Positions 16,855-26,180 are shown, counted from the stretch's first letter. The stretch is DNA of 64,000 bases from Planctomycetota bacterium (GCA_014237855.1 JABACD010000018.1:45726-109725); one strand, 5' to 3'. Numbers and translations: made by a program. Notes: generated by a model from the letters alone, not told the origin.

Positions 16855-18678
16855 CTACTGCCCCTTCGGGGGCTGCTCAGCATCACCGCCGGAGATCAGC
16901 TCCTCGACCTCGTCCCTCAACTTGACGCGACGACGCTGGAGCTCCTCCTGAAGGATCTTCTCCTGGTCCTCGCGCGAGTGGACGATCGTCGGGGTCAGGA
17001 AGACCATCAGACTACGCTTGTCGATGCTGTGCTCCTCGTAGCGGAACAACTGGCCCAGCAGCGGGATCCGCCACAACCCGGGCACTCGCGTCTCACTCTC
17101 CACCTCGGAGTCAGTGGTCAGCCCACCAATCACGGCGGTCTGTCCGGAATCGAGCATCATGGTGGTCACGATGGTCGAGGACCGCGTCCTCGGCAAGGCG
17201 ATCGACCCCTCGAGCCCTGAGGCACCGATGGTGAAGACGTCAAATCCTGGAGGCGCCAGGGCAGAGTTGCCCGTTCCGGCGAGGCTGGTCTCCTTGGGGA
17301 TCACCTCCATCATGATCCGGTCAGTACCTGGAATCACGTGGGGACGAATCAGGAGCTGGAAGCCGACCTCGACAGGTGAGTTCTTCGCCTCGGCAATCGA
17401 CAGCTGCAGGCCACCGGCCTGTCCCTGCTCGGACTTGGCCTCAGCATACCGGATGGTCTCCCCCACGAAGATGGTCGCAGGGCGGCCATCGAGAGCGACG
17501 AGCTTGGGTGCCTGGATGACTTCAGACGACTGGTCCCGCTGAAGCAGGCGCAGGGTCGCGATGACCTGCGTGAAATCCAGGGCGCCGAAGACGGTGTCCG
17601 GTACGAAGGTCGCACCGTCGTTGTAGTTGTTCCCCAGGGTCGGGTCACTGGTGTACCAGGGGCCCTCCCCCGTGTGATTGGCGATGAACAGATCCTCGAA
17701 ACCACCCGATCCCGGGTTGAACGGGAAGGTGATCGGAATTGCACCCCCGCTGAGAGAGACCGTCGGACCGGCATCTCCGTAGTCGACTCCCAGGTTCAGG
17801 AGATCGCCATTGGTGGTGGTCACGAACTTCACATCACAGAACACCTGCATAGGCTCGATGTCCAGGGAGTTCAGGATCTGGCCAATCTGCTCGTGTGCCT
17901 GCTGGGTATCCCGAACGATGACCACGTTTTGGTCTTCGATGTAGTCCAGGTCTCCCGCAGTCGAGAGGGCCTTGGCCAGTGCACGCAGCACGCTGAAGTG
18001 CTCAAAGACCGTGCCTGAGGGGGGCTTGGACTCACCGTCGATGAACTCGGAGCGAATAACCGGCACGTAGTCCCCACGGGGGCGCAGGAACCGCAGCTGA
18101 TAGCTCTTCGTGACAAGTTGATCCTGCAGCAGAAGGGGGTCCACGACACGAAGAACACCTGCGTCCTCCTCGACCACGGTGTATCCACGAGTCTTTGCGA
18201 CCACCTCGAGAGCGACGCGCCACGGAACTCCGTCGAAGTTGACCGACAGGTTGCCGACCACTTCAGGCGCGATCACGATGTTCGCACCGCTGATCTTCCC
18301 GATGGTGGTGATGATGTCCCGGATGTCTCCATCCTCGAAGATGAACTCGACCGAGGGCGGCTTGGTGACAATCAAGATGCCATTCTTGCGCTCCTCGACC
18401 ACGCAACCGACCTTCTCGGCTGCGATCTCGAGGGCGACCCTCCAGTGAACGTCCTCGACCTGGATGCTGCGGATGACCGCTGTCGACACCAGTTCACCTT
18501 CTCGATCAATGATCTCGATGTTGGCGCCTGAGCGATCCCGTAAGTGCTGGACGATGTCCTCCAGGGTGCGCTCTGCGAGGTTCAAGGAAACCCGAGCTTC
18601 CCGATTGGCGACTTGCGCCGAGGCGATAGGTAGGGCGAAGCCAAGCAAGGCAACGGCCATTAGCAAAACTTTCTTCAT
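16855..18678 (-). CDS. pilQ: Secretin of type IV pilus/type II secretion system
   Basis: Outer-membrane ring-forming secretin, about 607 residues. A typical Sec signal MKKVLLMAVALLGF...ASAQ supports the ATG at 18678; a TTG at 18696 is the alternative. Two tandem STN-like modules follow, recognisable by parallel phrases: LEDIVQHLRDRSGANIEI...VHWRVALEIAAEKVG and IRDIITTIGKISGANIVI...VPWRVALEVVAKTRG. Then come an N1-type domain (LDYIEDQNVVIVRDTQ) and the secretin core (VIQAPKLVALDGRPATIFVG; SGQTAVIGGL; VPGLWRIPLLGQLF). The C-terminal tail is charged. Last gene of a pilM-N-O-Q unit. Confidence 0.92.
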   Translation of the reverse strand: MKKVLLMAVALLGFALPIASAQVANREARVSLNLAERTLEDIVQHLRDRSGANIEIIDREGELVSTAVIRSIQVEDVHWRVALEIAAEKVGCVVEERKNGILIVTKPPSVEFIFEDGDIRDIITTIGKISGANIVIAPEVVGNLSVNFDGVPWRVALEVVAKTRGYTVVEEDAGVLRVVDPLLLQDQLVTKSYQLRFLRPRGDYVPVIRSEFIDGESKPPSGTVFEHFSVLRALAKALSTAGDLDYIEDQNVVIVRDTQQAHEQIGQILNSLDIEPMQVFCDVKFVTTTNGDLLNLGVDYGDAGPTVSLSGGAIPITFPFNPGSGGFEDLFIANHTGEGPWYTSDPTLGNNYNDGATFVPDTVFGALDFTQVIATLRLLQRDQSSEVIQAPKLVALDGRPATIFVGETIRYAEAKSEQGQAGGLQLSIAEAKNSPVEVGFQLLIRPHVIPGTDRIMMEVIPKETSLAGTGNSALAPPGFDVFTIGASGLEGSIALPRTRSSTIVTTMMLDSGQTAVIGGLTTDSEVESETRVPGLWRIPLLGQLFRYEEHSIDKRSLMVFLTPTIVHSREDQEKILQEELQRRRVKLRDEVEELISGGDAEQPPKGQ

Positions 18679-18722
18679 CAGACTCTGTGAGTTCAACGCT
18701 GGTGTAGGTTTAGTGCTTGCGA

Positions 18723-20120
18723 CTAGAAACGCCGGGCGAGCACCACGCCTCGGTAGATGAATTCGATCTCGTCGGTCCTGATCTCGTTGATGAGCAAGTT
18801 GTTGCCGACCATGTCTCCGACTGACAAGGAGACACCGTTGATCAGTGCCACTGAGGGCTCACCCTCCATGATGGCAATGCCTCCAACGGCAATCTCAATT
18901 TCCTCGAAGTCACGGACAATGCGAGCAATCATGGCCTTACGCCTCAGTTGCTCGATGAATGGCTTGCGGAGGGGGTCACTCTCGATGTATTCGAGTTGAT
19001 CGCCGACCAGCCGGAATGCATCAAGAGCAAGGATGTACTCCTCTTGATCGAAGTGCCGGCTCATTGCTTCGAGCACCTCGCGCAGCTTCTCGACAGAGGG
19101 GCCGATGGTCCCTCCCGATTCGCTCAGGGAGGCGCGCAGGTCGAACAGGGCGTCAACCACTTCGAGCTGCAGACGCCTGTTGGAAGGCAGATAGGTGATC
19201 ATGCCCTCAGCCTCGGTTCGACGGACATCTTCCTCCAAGGAAGCCAGTGCCGCCTCGAGGTCGGCCCGGGCGACCATCTCCTCGATCACGTTCTGTGAGG
19301 CCTTGACGCTGGTCCAGAGCTCCTCGATCGCCGTCATCTTCTCGAGCAGGGTCTGAACGATCTCCATCTGCTCGGGGACCGAGAGAAGGCTGCCACCATC
19401 GACGGGTACTCGCGGATCGACGAAGGGATCCCGACGGCCCCGCGTACCCCTGTAAGTGAAGCTAGCCAGAGCCAGGTCCTGACTGCGGCGGTTGACCTCC
19501 CCCACCATCAGGTCGCGCTTGCGCTCATATCCATCGATCTTGACGATCGAGCTCTCGGAAGAGGGCTCGTAGACGAAGGTCTGGATATCAACATTGACCT
19601 TATGGGAGGCGAACCCACTCTCCTCGACCATCTCGCGCTTGGCAGCGGTGATCTTGAAGAGCGGCACACGCATGAACCGCTTGTGGGTCTCGACCAGGTT
19701 CAGGAATTCGAGCAGCTGAAAGGAGTCTGATTCGAGGGTGAAGGCGTAGGTCACCTCGTCGAAGGCTGCCTTCTCGTCATTCTTGACCCAGTTATCTTTC
19801 TTCTTCAGTCCAGACATCCGAACACTGGACTCGGCGGAGAAGCCCTGGATCGTGCGGACCCAGTTATTCATCTCAGCGTTGTCTGGGAGGATGTTCCGGA
19901 TGACTGCCGAAACCTCTCGCTGAACGATGACCTCACGCTCAAGAGCGCTCGTTCCTTCGATCAGCTTGCGGGAGGTCGCGACCTTTGCCCGCAGGCTCTC
20001 GACCTCCGCTCGACCATCGGAGATGTTGCCCTGCTCGTTGTAGATCAACCCCACAAGAGCTGCGACACCAAGAACCCCTCCAGCGAGGAGGGAAACCCAT
20101 GCTTTCTTCTCCTTGTTCAC
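18723..20120 (-). CDS. pilO: PilO-like protein fused to a PilP-like C-terminal region
   Basis: About 465 residues, more than twice the usual PilO length. An N-terminal cytoplasmic stub (VNKEKKAW) leads into one membrane helix (about 10-28), a coiled coil and a ferredoxin-like periplasmic PilO domain (about 60-200). Near residue 225 comes RRDPFVDPRVP, the signature that opens the mature part of PilP lipoproteins. A helical region and a beta-rich end (INGVSLSVGDMVGNNLLINEI...EFIYRGVVLARRF) like the PilP/GspC homology domain follow. It starts with GTG in a GTGA overlap with the pilN stop. The fusion would link the inner-membrane platform directly to the secretin; no separate pilP is present. Confidence 0.72.
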   Translation of the reverse strand: MNKEKKAWVSLLAGGVLGVAALVGLIYNEQGNISDGRAEVESLRAKVATSRKLIEGTSALEREVIVQREVSAVIRNILPDNAEMNNWVRTIQGFSAESSVRMSGLKKKDNWVKNDEKAAFDEVTYAFTLESDSFQLLEFLNLVETHKRFMRVPLFKITAAKREMVEESGFASHKVNVDIQTFVYEPSSESSIVKIDGYERKRDLMVGEVNRRSQDLALASFTYRGTRGRRDPFVDPRVPVDGGSLLSVPEQMEIVQTLLEKMTAIEELWTSVKASQNVIEEMVARADLEAALASLEEDVRRTEAEGMITYLPSNRRLQLEVVDALFDLRASLSESGGTIGPSVEKLREVLEAMSRHFDQEEYILALDAFRLVGDQLEYIESDPLRKPFIEQLRRKAMIARIVRDFEEIEIAVGGIAIMEGEPSVALINGVSLSVGDMVGNNLLINEIRTDEIEFIYRGVVLARRF

Positions 20121-20752
20121 TGGTTGGCTCCTGCTTCCTTGAGCTCGATGGTCAGGGGGAAGGCCCAAACGACAGCCGGCATGAGCTCCTCGTCGGTGAG
20201 AGCCTTGGAACCCTCTGCGGGCTCTGGTGCGTAGAAGTCCTCGATAAAGCTCGACTCCTCGATGTCATCGAGGAAGTTGGCCACCTGCCCGAAGTTGTCA
20301 GAACCAGAGTGACCGCTGGCTGTCAGATTGCCCGCGGCGCTCTTCGATCGGCCACCACTTGCGCCCTGCTGGACACTGAGGCTGTCGAACCACACCAGGT
20401 GACGATCGCCGTCACCACCGCGGTTCACGACATCGATGAACTCGTCGAGCTTACGAGTCCAGGAGATGCGGCTGGACGTGATCTCGGCCAGGGTTTGTTC
20501 ACGCTTGCGGTGCTGAGCACTCTCAGCATCCAGTGACTTGTGATAGGTGACCTGAGGGCGAAGGCCGTCGTCCTCTGTCTCGAGGACCGCGAACTCGCTG
20601 TCGACACTGGCGGAGACGCCAAGGGCCAACCACCCGTACCAGGCCGTCAGGGAAGTCAGAATTGCGACGGTGCCTGTGATGGCCACCATCAGCTTGACCG
20701 GGGTCCGCGCAGTGCGCTGGTACTCTTCCGGCAGTAGGTTGATGCGAATCAT
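20117..20752 (-). CDS. pilN: Type IV pilus inner-membrane platform protein PilN
   Basis: About 211 residues. It starts MIRINLLPEEYQ, the conserved cytoplasmic segment that inserts into the groove of PilM, followed by a membrane helix (about 20-42) and a periplasmic coiled-coil and ferredoxin-like domain. The ATG at 20752 overlaps the pilM stop (ATGA), and its own stop overlaps the next GTG, so the three genes are translationally chained. Confidence 0.88.
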   Translation of the reverse strand: MIRINLLPEEYQRTARTPVKLMVAITGTVAILTSLTAWYGWLALGVSASVDSEFAVLETEDDGLRPQVTYHKSLDAESAQHRKREQTLAEITSSRISWTRKLDEFIDVVNRGGDGDRHLVWFDSLSVQQGASGGRSKSAAGNLTASGHSGSDNFGQVANFLDDIEESSFIEDFYAPEPAEGSKALTDEELMPAVVWAFPLTIELKEAGANQ

Positions 20753-21801
20753 GCTGCCCGCACTCTCGATGCGAGGCCAAGTGCCACGACCAGCGTCGGT
20801 GCCCAAGCCTCAAGTTCCTCGACATCCAGCCGGCTCGCGTCGATGCGAAGGCCTTCCAGGGGACTCCAGGTCCGCGCACGGCGCGCGGTCGCTTGTTCAA
20901 TGTAGCTGGCAACGCCAGGCGCAAGCACGCCGCCGCCAGAGAGCAGGATCTCCTCAACGGCGATCCCTGCGTGATGCTCAACGTAATCCAGCGAGAGCGA
21001 AATCTCGCTGACCAGGTCTTCGAGTACAGGAGCAATGGCGCTATTGACCTCAGCCTCCTGGCTATCACTGGCTCGCTTGATGGCTTCAGCCTCGAAGGGC
21101 TCGACCGACAACCTTCGCGCAACGGCCTGGGTCATGTCCCCGCCGCCGATGTTGATCTCGCGCCCGAAACAGGTATCTCCGCCGTAGAGCACGTTGATCG
21201 AGGTACGTACTGCACCAACGTCAACGAGCGCGATGCCGCGCTTCTCCTCGTCGGCATCACCTGGGATTGCTCCGCAGAGTTCCCAGGCGTTGGCGAGGGC
21301 AAACAGGTCGACGTCGATTGCCGAATGCTGCAGGCCGTTGTCCTGGATGAGCTGGGCCTGCTTCTCGATCTCGTTGATCTTGCAAGCAGCCAGGAGCACG
21401 GTCATCTTGTCCTCGGACTCCTCATTCTCCCCCTCGATGACAGTCGGAGAGAGGCTCTCGATGGCCTGACAGTCCATGACGACCTCGTCGAGTTCGAAGG
21501 GCAGGTACTTGTCAGTCTCGAAGCGAATGGCCTGCTTGAGCTCGGAGTCCGACATGCGCATCATCGGCACGTAACGAACGACCACCGATTGCCCCGCGAC
21601 CGAGGTGACGACTCGCTTGGAGCGAAATCGACCATTCCTGAAGGCAGCCTCAATGGCTTCCTGATGATCCCCACCGGGTGGAATTTCGACCCTGGAGAAA
21701 CCGGTGATCACCGGCTCGGGACCCTCGAGAGAGAGCTCAACGGCCTTCACGACCGAGCTTCCCAGATCCAACCCTACGATACTCTTCGATTTACGAAACA
21801 C
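20749..21801 (-). CDS. pilM: Type IV pilus assembly ATPase-like protein PilM
   Basis: 350-residue actin/FtsA-like cytoplasmic protein that binds the PilN tail. Motifs: IVGLDLGSSVVKAVEL (phosphate 1), VVTSVAGQSVVVRYVPMMRM, ALVDVGAVRTSINVLYGG (phosphate 2), INIGGGDMTQAVAR and ILLSGGGVLAPGV (adenosine). The start is GTG at 21801 with GGAGG about 12 bases upstream. First gene of the pil unit. Confidence 0.93.
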   Translation of the reverse strand: MFRKSKSIVGLDLGSSVVKAVELSLEGPEPVITGFSRVEIPPGGDHQEAIEAAFRNGRFRSKRVVTSVAGQSVVVRYVPMMRMSDSELKQAIRFETDKYLPFELDEVVMDCQAIESLSPTVIEGENEESEDKMTVLLAACKINEIEKQAQLIQDNGLQHSAIDVDLFALANAWELCGAIPGDADEEKRGIALVDVGAVRTSINVLYGGDTCFGREINIGGGDMTQAVARRLSVEPFEAEAIKRASDSQEAEVNSAIAPVLEDLVSEISLSLDYVEHHAGIAVEEILLSGGGVLAPGVASYIEQATARRARTWSPLEGLRIDASRLDVEELEAWAPTLVVALGLASRVRAA

Positions 21802-21973
21802 AGTGCTGTCAGCCTCCGCGCTGGTTCAGAAGACAGCCCGCACACCGATAGCCGGGGCACAGGCGGTCCTCGCTCAGGGGCACCCTTCGGGTGGCTGGCC
21901 CGAATTGGTTTAGACCGAATGTCGATTTCGGCTCCCAAGAGCCTCACCAGAGGGAAGGATCTGGGCCCTACCC

Positions 21974-22018
21974 TTCCAGGAGTCCTGGAAATCACCGGGG
22001 AGGGCTGATTTCCCTCCC
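21974..22018 (-). terminator. Pair of hairpins downstream of ptsH
   Basis: Two adjacent perfect stems: GGGAGGG/CCCTCCC (21998-22018, seven-base loop), about 10 bases after the HPr stop, then TTCCAGG/CCTGGAA (21974-21990, three-base loop). No T-run is present, but the position between ptsH and pilM suits a terminator. Confidence 0.4.
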
Positions 22019-22027
22019 AGGGTCGGG

Positions 22028-22300
22028 TCAGGCCGGCTCGCTGAATCCGGCCTCGACGAGCTTGACCAGGGCGCCCACCAGTTCCTCGGCATCAGGCCCC
22101 TCGGCGGAGAGATGCAGCTCGGACCCGCAAGTGGCTCCCAGGGTGATCAGCTCCAGGATGGAGCGGCCATTCACGCTGCGCCCTCCACAATGAATCTTCA
22201 GATCACTCTGATATTCCAGAGCAATGGCAACCACCGATCCCGATGGACGCGCATGCAACCCCTCGGGGTTTGTGATCATCACCGTTCTTTCGACTGCCAT
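22028..22300 (-). CDS. ptsH: Phosphocarrier protein HPr/NPr
   Basis: 90 residues. The phosphate-accepting His is in NPEGLHARPSG, and the regulatory Ser region reads NGRSILELITLGA. It passes phosphate from enzyme I to EIIA proteins. Next to ptsN and hpf it probably serves the regulatory nitrogen PTS rather than sugar uptake; no sugar permease is nearby. Confidence 0.9.
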   Translation of the reverse strand: MAVERTVMITNPEGLHARPSGSVVAIALEYQSDLKIHCGGRSVNGRSILELITLGATCGSELHLSAEGPDAEELVGALVKLVEAGFSEPA

Positions 22301-22384
22301 GTCGGGTCGACTCTCGCGGAAGGGCAGTGGCCCCCGGTCTTCCCGGGAAGGGTCACCGAGGATCGGGCAGAGCTGCCCCAGGTA

Positions 22385-22864
22385 TCAAACGGCGGACATT
22401 TCCTTCAGAAGGTCCACCAACTCTGTCTTTGTCTTCGCTGCCTTGGCAAAGCGCCTGAAGTCCGCTTCACGGGAGAGGCGTGCAATCCAGCTCATCATTT
22501 CCAGATGCTGCTGAGGATCGTGCTCATCCCCCGCTCTGTCGGGCCTGAGCACCGTGAACAGGATGCAGACCGGTTCGCCATCAATCGCGACCCACTCGAC
22601 GCCTTCCTTGTGAATCGAGAGGCAGCAAACCACCTTGGTGAGACCCGGGAGCTTCACGTGTGGGATGGCGACTGCCATCCCTATGCCGGTAGAAGCCAGC
22701 TCTTCGCGGTCCCGCAGGGTGCGCAGTGCACTCTCCTCCAGGTCCTTGTCCAGAATCCCGGACTTGACCATGTTGGCGACTATCTCGGTCAGGACACCAT
22801 CCTTTTCGGCGGCCTTGAGATCGACACTGCAACTCTTGGGTTTGAACTGCTTCCAGAAGCTCAT
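22385..22864 (-). CDS. ptsN: PTS IIA-like nitrogen-regulatory protein
   Basis: 159-residue EIIA(Ntr)/fructose-type IIA domain. The active-site His is in GIGMAVAIPHVKLPG, preceded by LRDREELASTGIG. The HLEMMSWIARLSR region matches the family C-terminal helix. It receives phosphate from HPr and acts as a regulator. It lies between hpf and ptsH, the usual company of rpoN. Confidence 0.9.
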   Translation of the reverse strand: MSFWKQFKPKSCSVDLKAAEKDGVLTEIVANMVKSGILDKDLEESALRTLRDREELASTGIGMAVAIPHVKLPGLTKVVCCLSIHKEGVEWVAIDGEPVCILFTVLRPDRAGDEHDPQQHLEMMSWIARLSREADFRRFAKAAKTKTELVDLLKEMSAV

Positions 22865-23095
22865 GATGGACTGAGAACCCCTCGTGAGGTGGAGGGCGAT
22901 GACTGAAGAGTGGTTAGGTGCTTGCCCCGGGTGGACTTGGCCCCGCGGAGCGACCAGAGCGTACCAAAGCAGGTCCTCGCTGGCCTTTTTTCTCCGCCTC
23001 TCTCCCTGGAGTTCGAGCCCGGAGAGCCCACTGGGGATGGCTAGCTGCCCGGGGTTACGACCCTCCCCCCCCGCCCATCATCCGCGGAAATGAGC

Positions 23096-23132
23096 GGGGC
23101 CCCGGCAGGTGTCAAGCACCGGCCAGGGCCCC
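23096..23132 (-). terminator. Terminator of the hpf transcript
   Basis: GGGGCCC/GGGCCCC arms enclose a second stem GGTG/CACC, all within 37 bases and about 30 bases after the hpf stop. A poly-T stretch is missing. Confidence 0.5.
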
Positions 23133-23159
23133 GTCTGGTGTCCAGAGAACCGCTGAGTA

Positions 23160-23477
23160 TCAGACCTCACCACGCCCGACGCGGCGGCGACGGGTGACGA
23201 CCTTCTCTCTTGTACGCTTCAGCTTTCGTGCCATCCGATCCAATGCCTCATCCAGAGCAGAGCGAACCCCGTCTGCATGTGCGTCCGCCACCAAGACGGG
23301 GCCGTGAGGCACCGTGGCGACGATTTCCACGCGGTGGTCAGTCGCCTGTTTTTGGAGTCTTGCCCTCAATGAGACCTTGTCGCTGCAGAAGCGGAACAGG
23401 TGCTCCAGCTTCTCCTCAACAAGCTCTCTCATCTCGGCCGGATAGTCGTGGTGGTGAATCGAAACCTGAGTCTTCAA
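23160..23477 (-). CDS. hpf: Short ribosome hibernation-promoting factor (HPF/RaiA family)
   Basis: 105 residues, the short form without the C-terminal dimerisation domain. It fits the sigma54-modulation/S30EA fold: VSIHHHDYPAEMRELVEEKLEHL, then DHRVEIVATVP and the helix ADGVRSALDEALDRMARKLKRTREK. The basic C-terminus binds 16S rRNA. The start is TTG at 23477 with GGAGG six bases ahead; the ATG between them is followed at once by a stop. Confidence 0.88.
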   Translation of the reverse strand: MKTQVSIHHHDYPAEMRELVEEKLEHLFRFCSDKVSLRARLQKQATDHRVEIVATVPHGPVLVADAHADGVRSALDEALDRMARKLKRTREKVVTRRRRVGRGEV

Positions 23478-23874
23478 TGCATACCTCCGTTGCTTTGGAG
23501 TAAATCGGTCCGAGACTCGTCCCCTGAGGGACTCTCGTGGCTACCGGTCCCAACCTCTTCCCCGAAACTGGATGTCAGGAGGACAAGGTCTGGCAATTGC
23601 TCGCCACGGCCCACCTGAAAGGTGTGCTCGCGAATCCCGAACCATCGAAGGGGCCCTCCCGCGCTCTCGCGCGGAGTCACTATCTCGTTGTATCGATGCG
23701 ATGCGACCATGTGGGCCCTTATAGACAAGCTTGGTTCAGGGTCAGGAGGAGGTCAAGGCTATCGATCCGAGATCGGCCGACAGGAGTCCTTGAGCATCTC
23801 CCCACCCCCATGCTCCCTGCTTCTTTCGACCTCAGGGCTCTGCCTTCGCAAGCTAGAGAGAGGAAAAAATTGGG
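23478..23874. other. Intergenic region between truA and hpf
   Basis: About 400 bp. It should hold the hpf promoter. I see a TGGC...TTGC arrangement at 23591-23607 (minus), but its spacing is one base short for sigma54. The minus-strand frame 23474-23728 looks non-coding. Confidence 0.4.
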
Positions 23875-24681
23875 TCAGGAGCCCCCAAGTTCGAAGATCC
23901 CCGGAGAGCCGTGGGGTCCGAGATCGGGGCCTGCAAAGGTCGTCTCCGGGTAGATCACACGCAGAAGATAGAGCCCTCCTGCGGCCGCTGTGGGCCCGAC
24001 CGAACCACGGTCCCCGCTCTCGATCACCCGACGGACGCAGTCCCTGTCGAGCCGGCCCCGTCCCACATCCATCAGTGTCCCGGCGATTGCGCGCACCATG
24101 TTGTAGAGAAAGCCATTGGCCTCGATGATGAAGGCCAATCGCTCTCGGCGGCGAACCCAGCGGAAGTTGTGGACGGTGCGTACGGTTGTCGTGGGCTTCG
24201 ATCCCAGGCTCGAGAGTCCTGCGAAATCATTCTCTCCCAGCAAGGCAAGCGATGCCTCGTGCATCGCCTCAAAGTCAAGAGGTTGGCAAACCCAGGCACC
24301 GTAGCGCTCACACCACGGCGGAGTGAAGCGCGTCGTTGCAATGACGTAGAGGTAGCGCTTGGCGACGGCTGAGAATCGAGCGTGGAAGTCATCAGCACAG
24401 GTCTCGAGCCTGTTGACCACCAAGGACGTAGGTAGGTGGGCGTTCAGTGCGTGCCGTAGTCGGTCATCCGGAAGCTGGGTGTCGACATGAAAGTTGCCCA
24501 CCTGCCGAAGTGCGTGGACGCCCGTATCGGTACGTCCCGACCCCTGGACGGTCACACGCTCCCCCAGGACCTGGAGAGCGGCGGCCTCCAACGTCTCCTG
24601 CACCGAGACAAAGCCATCCTGGCGCTGCCAGCCGTGGAACTCCGCGCCGTCGTAGGCGATCTGAAGACGAACGTTTCGCAT
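23875..24681 (-). CDS. truA: tRNA pseudouridine(38-40) synthase TruA
   Basis: About 268 residues. MRNVRLQIAYDGAEFHGWQRQ opens the fold, and the catalytic Asp is in GSGRTDTGVHALRQV. RFSAVAKRYLYVI and NGFLYNMVRAIAGTLMDVGRG are standard TruA blocks. ATG 24681 is chosen over one five codons upstream because it starts directly at the fold. It follows rpoN after 165 bp. Confidence 0.95.
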   Translation of the reverse strand: MRNVRLQIAYDGAEFHGWQRQDGFVSVQETLEAAALQVLGERVTVQGSGRTDTGVHALRQVGNFHVDTQLPDDRLRHALNAHLPTSLVVNRLETCADDFHARFSAVAKRYLYVIATTRFTPPWCERYGAWVCQPLDFEAMHEASLALLGENDFAGLSSLGSKPTTTVRTVHNFRWVRRRERLAFIIEANGFLYNMVRAIAGTLMDVGRGRLDRDCVRRVIESGDRGSVGPTAAAGGLYLLRVIYPETTFAGPDLGPHGSPGIFELGGS

Positions 24682-24845
24682 GACGCCCGGCAGCATAGGA
24701 GACTGACCCTTCCTGGTGGGATCACGAAGCCTCGAACTCTCCGGGGCCCGTGGCAGCCCGTTGGATCCAATCCCCTGGCTCAGGACCTGCCTGACCCCTC
24801 CCCCCAGAGGCGGTCAGCGACGTGCAGCCGTGCGAGGCTGGCCCA

Positions 24846-26180
24846 CTAGGTGTACTTTCGCCGACGATACGAGCTGGCAATTCCCAGCTGGCGCCGGTAC
24901 TTGGCTACCGTTCGACGAGCGACGCTGTAACCACGACGGTCGAGCTCCTCGGCCACCGCCTCGTCAGAGAGCGGCTCTCGAGCATCCTCCCCTTCGAAGA
25001 TTGCTCTCACGATCTCACACAGATCGTCCCTGGCGGGCGCATCGGCGGACCCCGTGGCTACTTGAAAGAAATGCCTCAGTGGCAGGATCCCCCAGGGACA
25101 CTGCACGTACTTTCCATTGACTGCACGGCTGACCGTGCTGACGTGAACTTCAAGGACCTCAGCCACCTGTCCCATGGTGAAGGCCACCAGGTGTCCTGGC
25201 CCATCCTCGAGGAAGGCGCGCTGGCGCTCGAAGACCTCGGTTGCGACTCGCAAAAGGGTCTCGCCACGCTGTGCCACCGCGTCGACCACCCAGCGAGCCC
25301 GCTCGACGCGGTCGCGAGCCCAGTCTCGAACCTCGCGGCTGGAGTCCTTCTCCTTCGCCAGGTCCGCGACCTCTCGATCAATGGTCACATTCGGCAAGCT
25401 CGAGCGCTCCAGGCGGACTGACCAGGATCCATCGGACTCGGGCTCGATGACGATATCCGGTCGAAGAACTGGCGCCTGGCTGACGTTAAGCTCCGCTCCC
25501 GGGCGCGGATCAAGTCCGCGTAACTGCTCGATGAGCAGCCCCAGTTCATCGAGATCGACTCCCAGCGCTCTGGCCACCACGGGCAGGCGATTGGAAGCCA
25601 GATCCTGAAGGAAGTCCTCGAGCAAGCGGCAGAGGAGCGAGTAGTCCTCGGACTCGCCGTCGAGCTGCAGCAGTAGTGCTTCGACCATGTTACGGCCACC
25701 GATCCCTCGCGGCTCGAGGCCCTGCAGCGCGGCAATGGCCGGCCCTAGCGAGGCCGGATTGCCCTCGAGACCAACCTCGTGGGCCAGGCGGTAGAGCTCC
25801 TCATCACTGGGGGACAGGTAACCATTCTCGTCGAGGCAGGAGATCAGGAACCGCACCCAGCTTGCCTTGCTCGAATCGAAGTCCAGCAGAGAGAGCTGCT
25901 CCTCGAGATCCTCTGCCAGACCGCGCTCTCGCTCGGGTTGATTGCGCAGCATCTCGTCATGACGATCCGTGGCCTCCCTGGACGGACGGGGCCCAGGCGA
26001 GGGAAGCTCGGGCATCTCCACCATCAGGGCCTCGTTCGATTCGGCGGCTTCACGAAGCCACCCCTCCAGGTCCTGCGCGGGAATCTGGAGGACCTCGATC
26101 GACTGCAGCAGTCGCGGCTGCAGCAAGAGCTGCTGCTCGGCGCGGGCGTGGAGCCCTTGTTGTAATCGGGAGGAAGCCAT
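24846..26180 (-). CDS. rpoN: RNA polymerase sigma-54 factor
   Basis: 444 residues. The Gln/Leu-rich activator-interacting region I (LQQGLHARAEQQLLLQPRLLQSIEVLQIP) is followed by an acidic linker, the core-binding domain, a helix-turn-helix (MGQVAEVLEVHVSTVSRAVNGKYVQ) and, at the end, the RpoN box ARRTVAKYR. Transcription of its targets needs AAA+ activators, not seen in this window. It lies near ptsN, ptsH and hpf, as in many bacteria, but with truA between. Confidence 0.95.
   Translation of the reverse strand: MASSRLQQGLHARAEQQLLLQPRLLQSIEVLQIPAQDLEGWLREAAESNEALMVEMPELPSPGPRPSREATDRHDEMLRNQPERERGLAEDLEEQLSLLDFDSSKASWVRFLISCLDENGYLSPSDEELYRLAHEVGLEGNPASLGPAIAALQGLEPRGIGGRNMVEALLLQLDGESEDYSLLCRLLEDFLQDLASNRLPVVARALGVDLDELGLLIEQLRGLDPRPGAELNVSQAPVLRPDIVIEPESDGSWSVRLERSSLPNVTIDREVADLAKEKDSSREVRDWARDRVERARWVVDAVAQRGETLLRVATEVFERQRAFLEDGPGHLVAFTMGQVAEVLEVHVSTVSRAVNGKYVQCPWGILPLRHFFQVATGSADAPARDDLCEIVRAIFEGEDAREPLSDEAVAEELDRRGYSVARRTVAKYRRQLGIASSYRRRKYT

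Noticed and set aside
23591-23607. Sigma54-like TGGC...TTGC ahead of hpf
   Set aside because: GG and GC are nine instead of ten bases apart, and the -24 box lacks CAC; wrong spacing normally abolishes function.
23474-23728. Minus-strand frame of 84 codons ending at the hpf start
   Set aside because: TTG start without SD and non-coding composition; the apparent overlap with hpf is explained by the hpf Shine-Dalgarno region.
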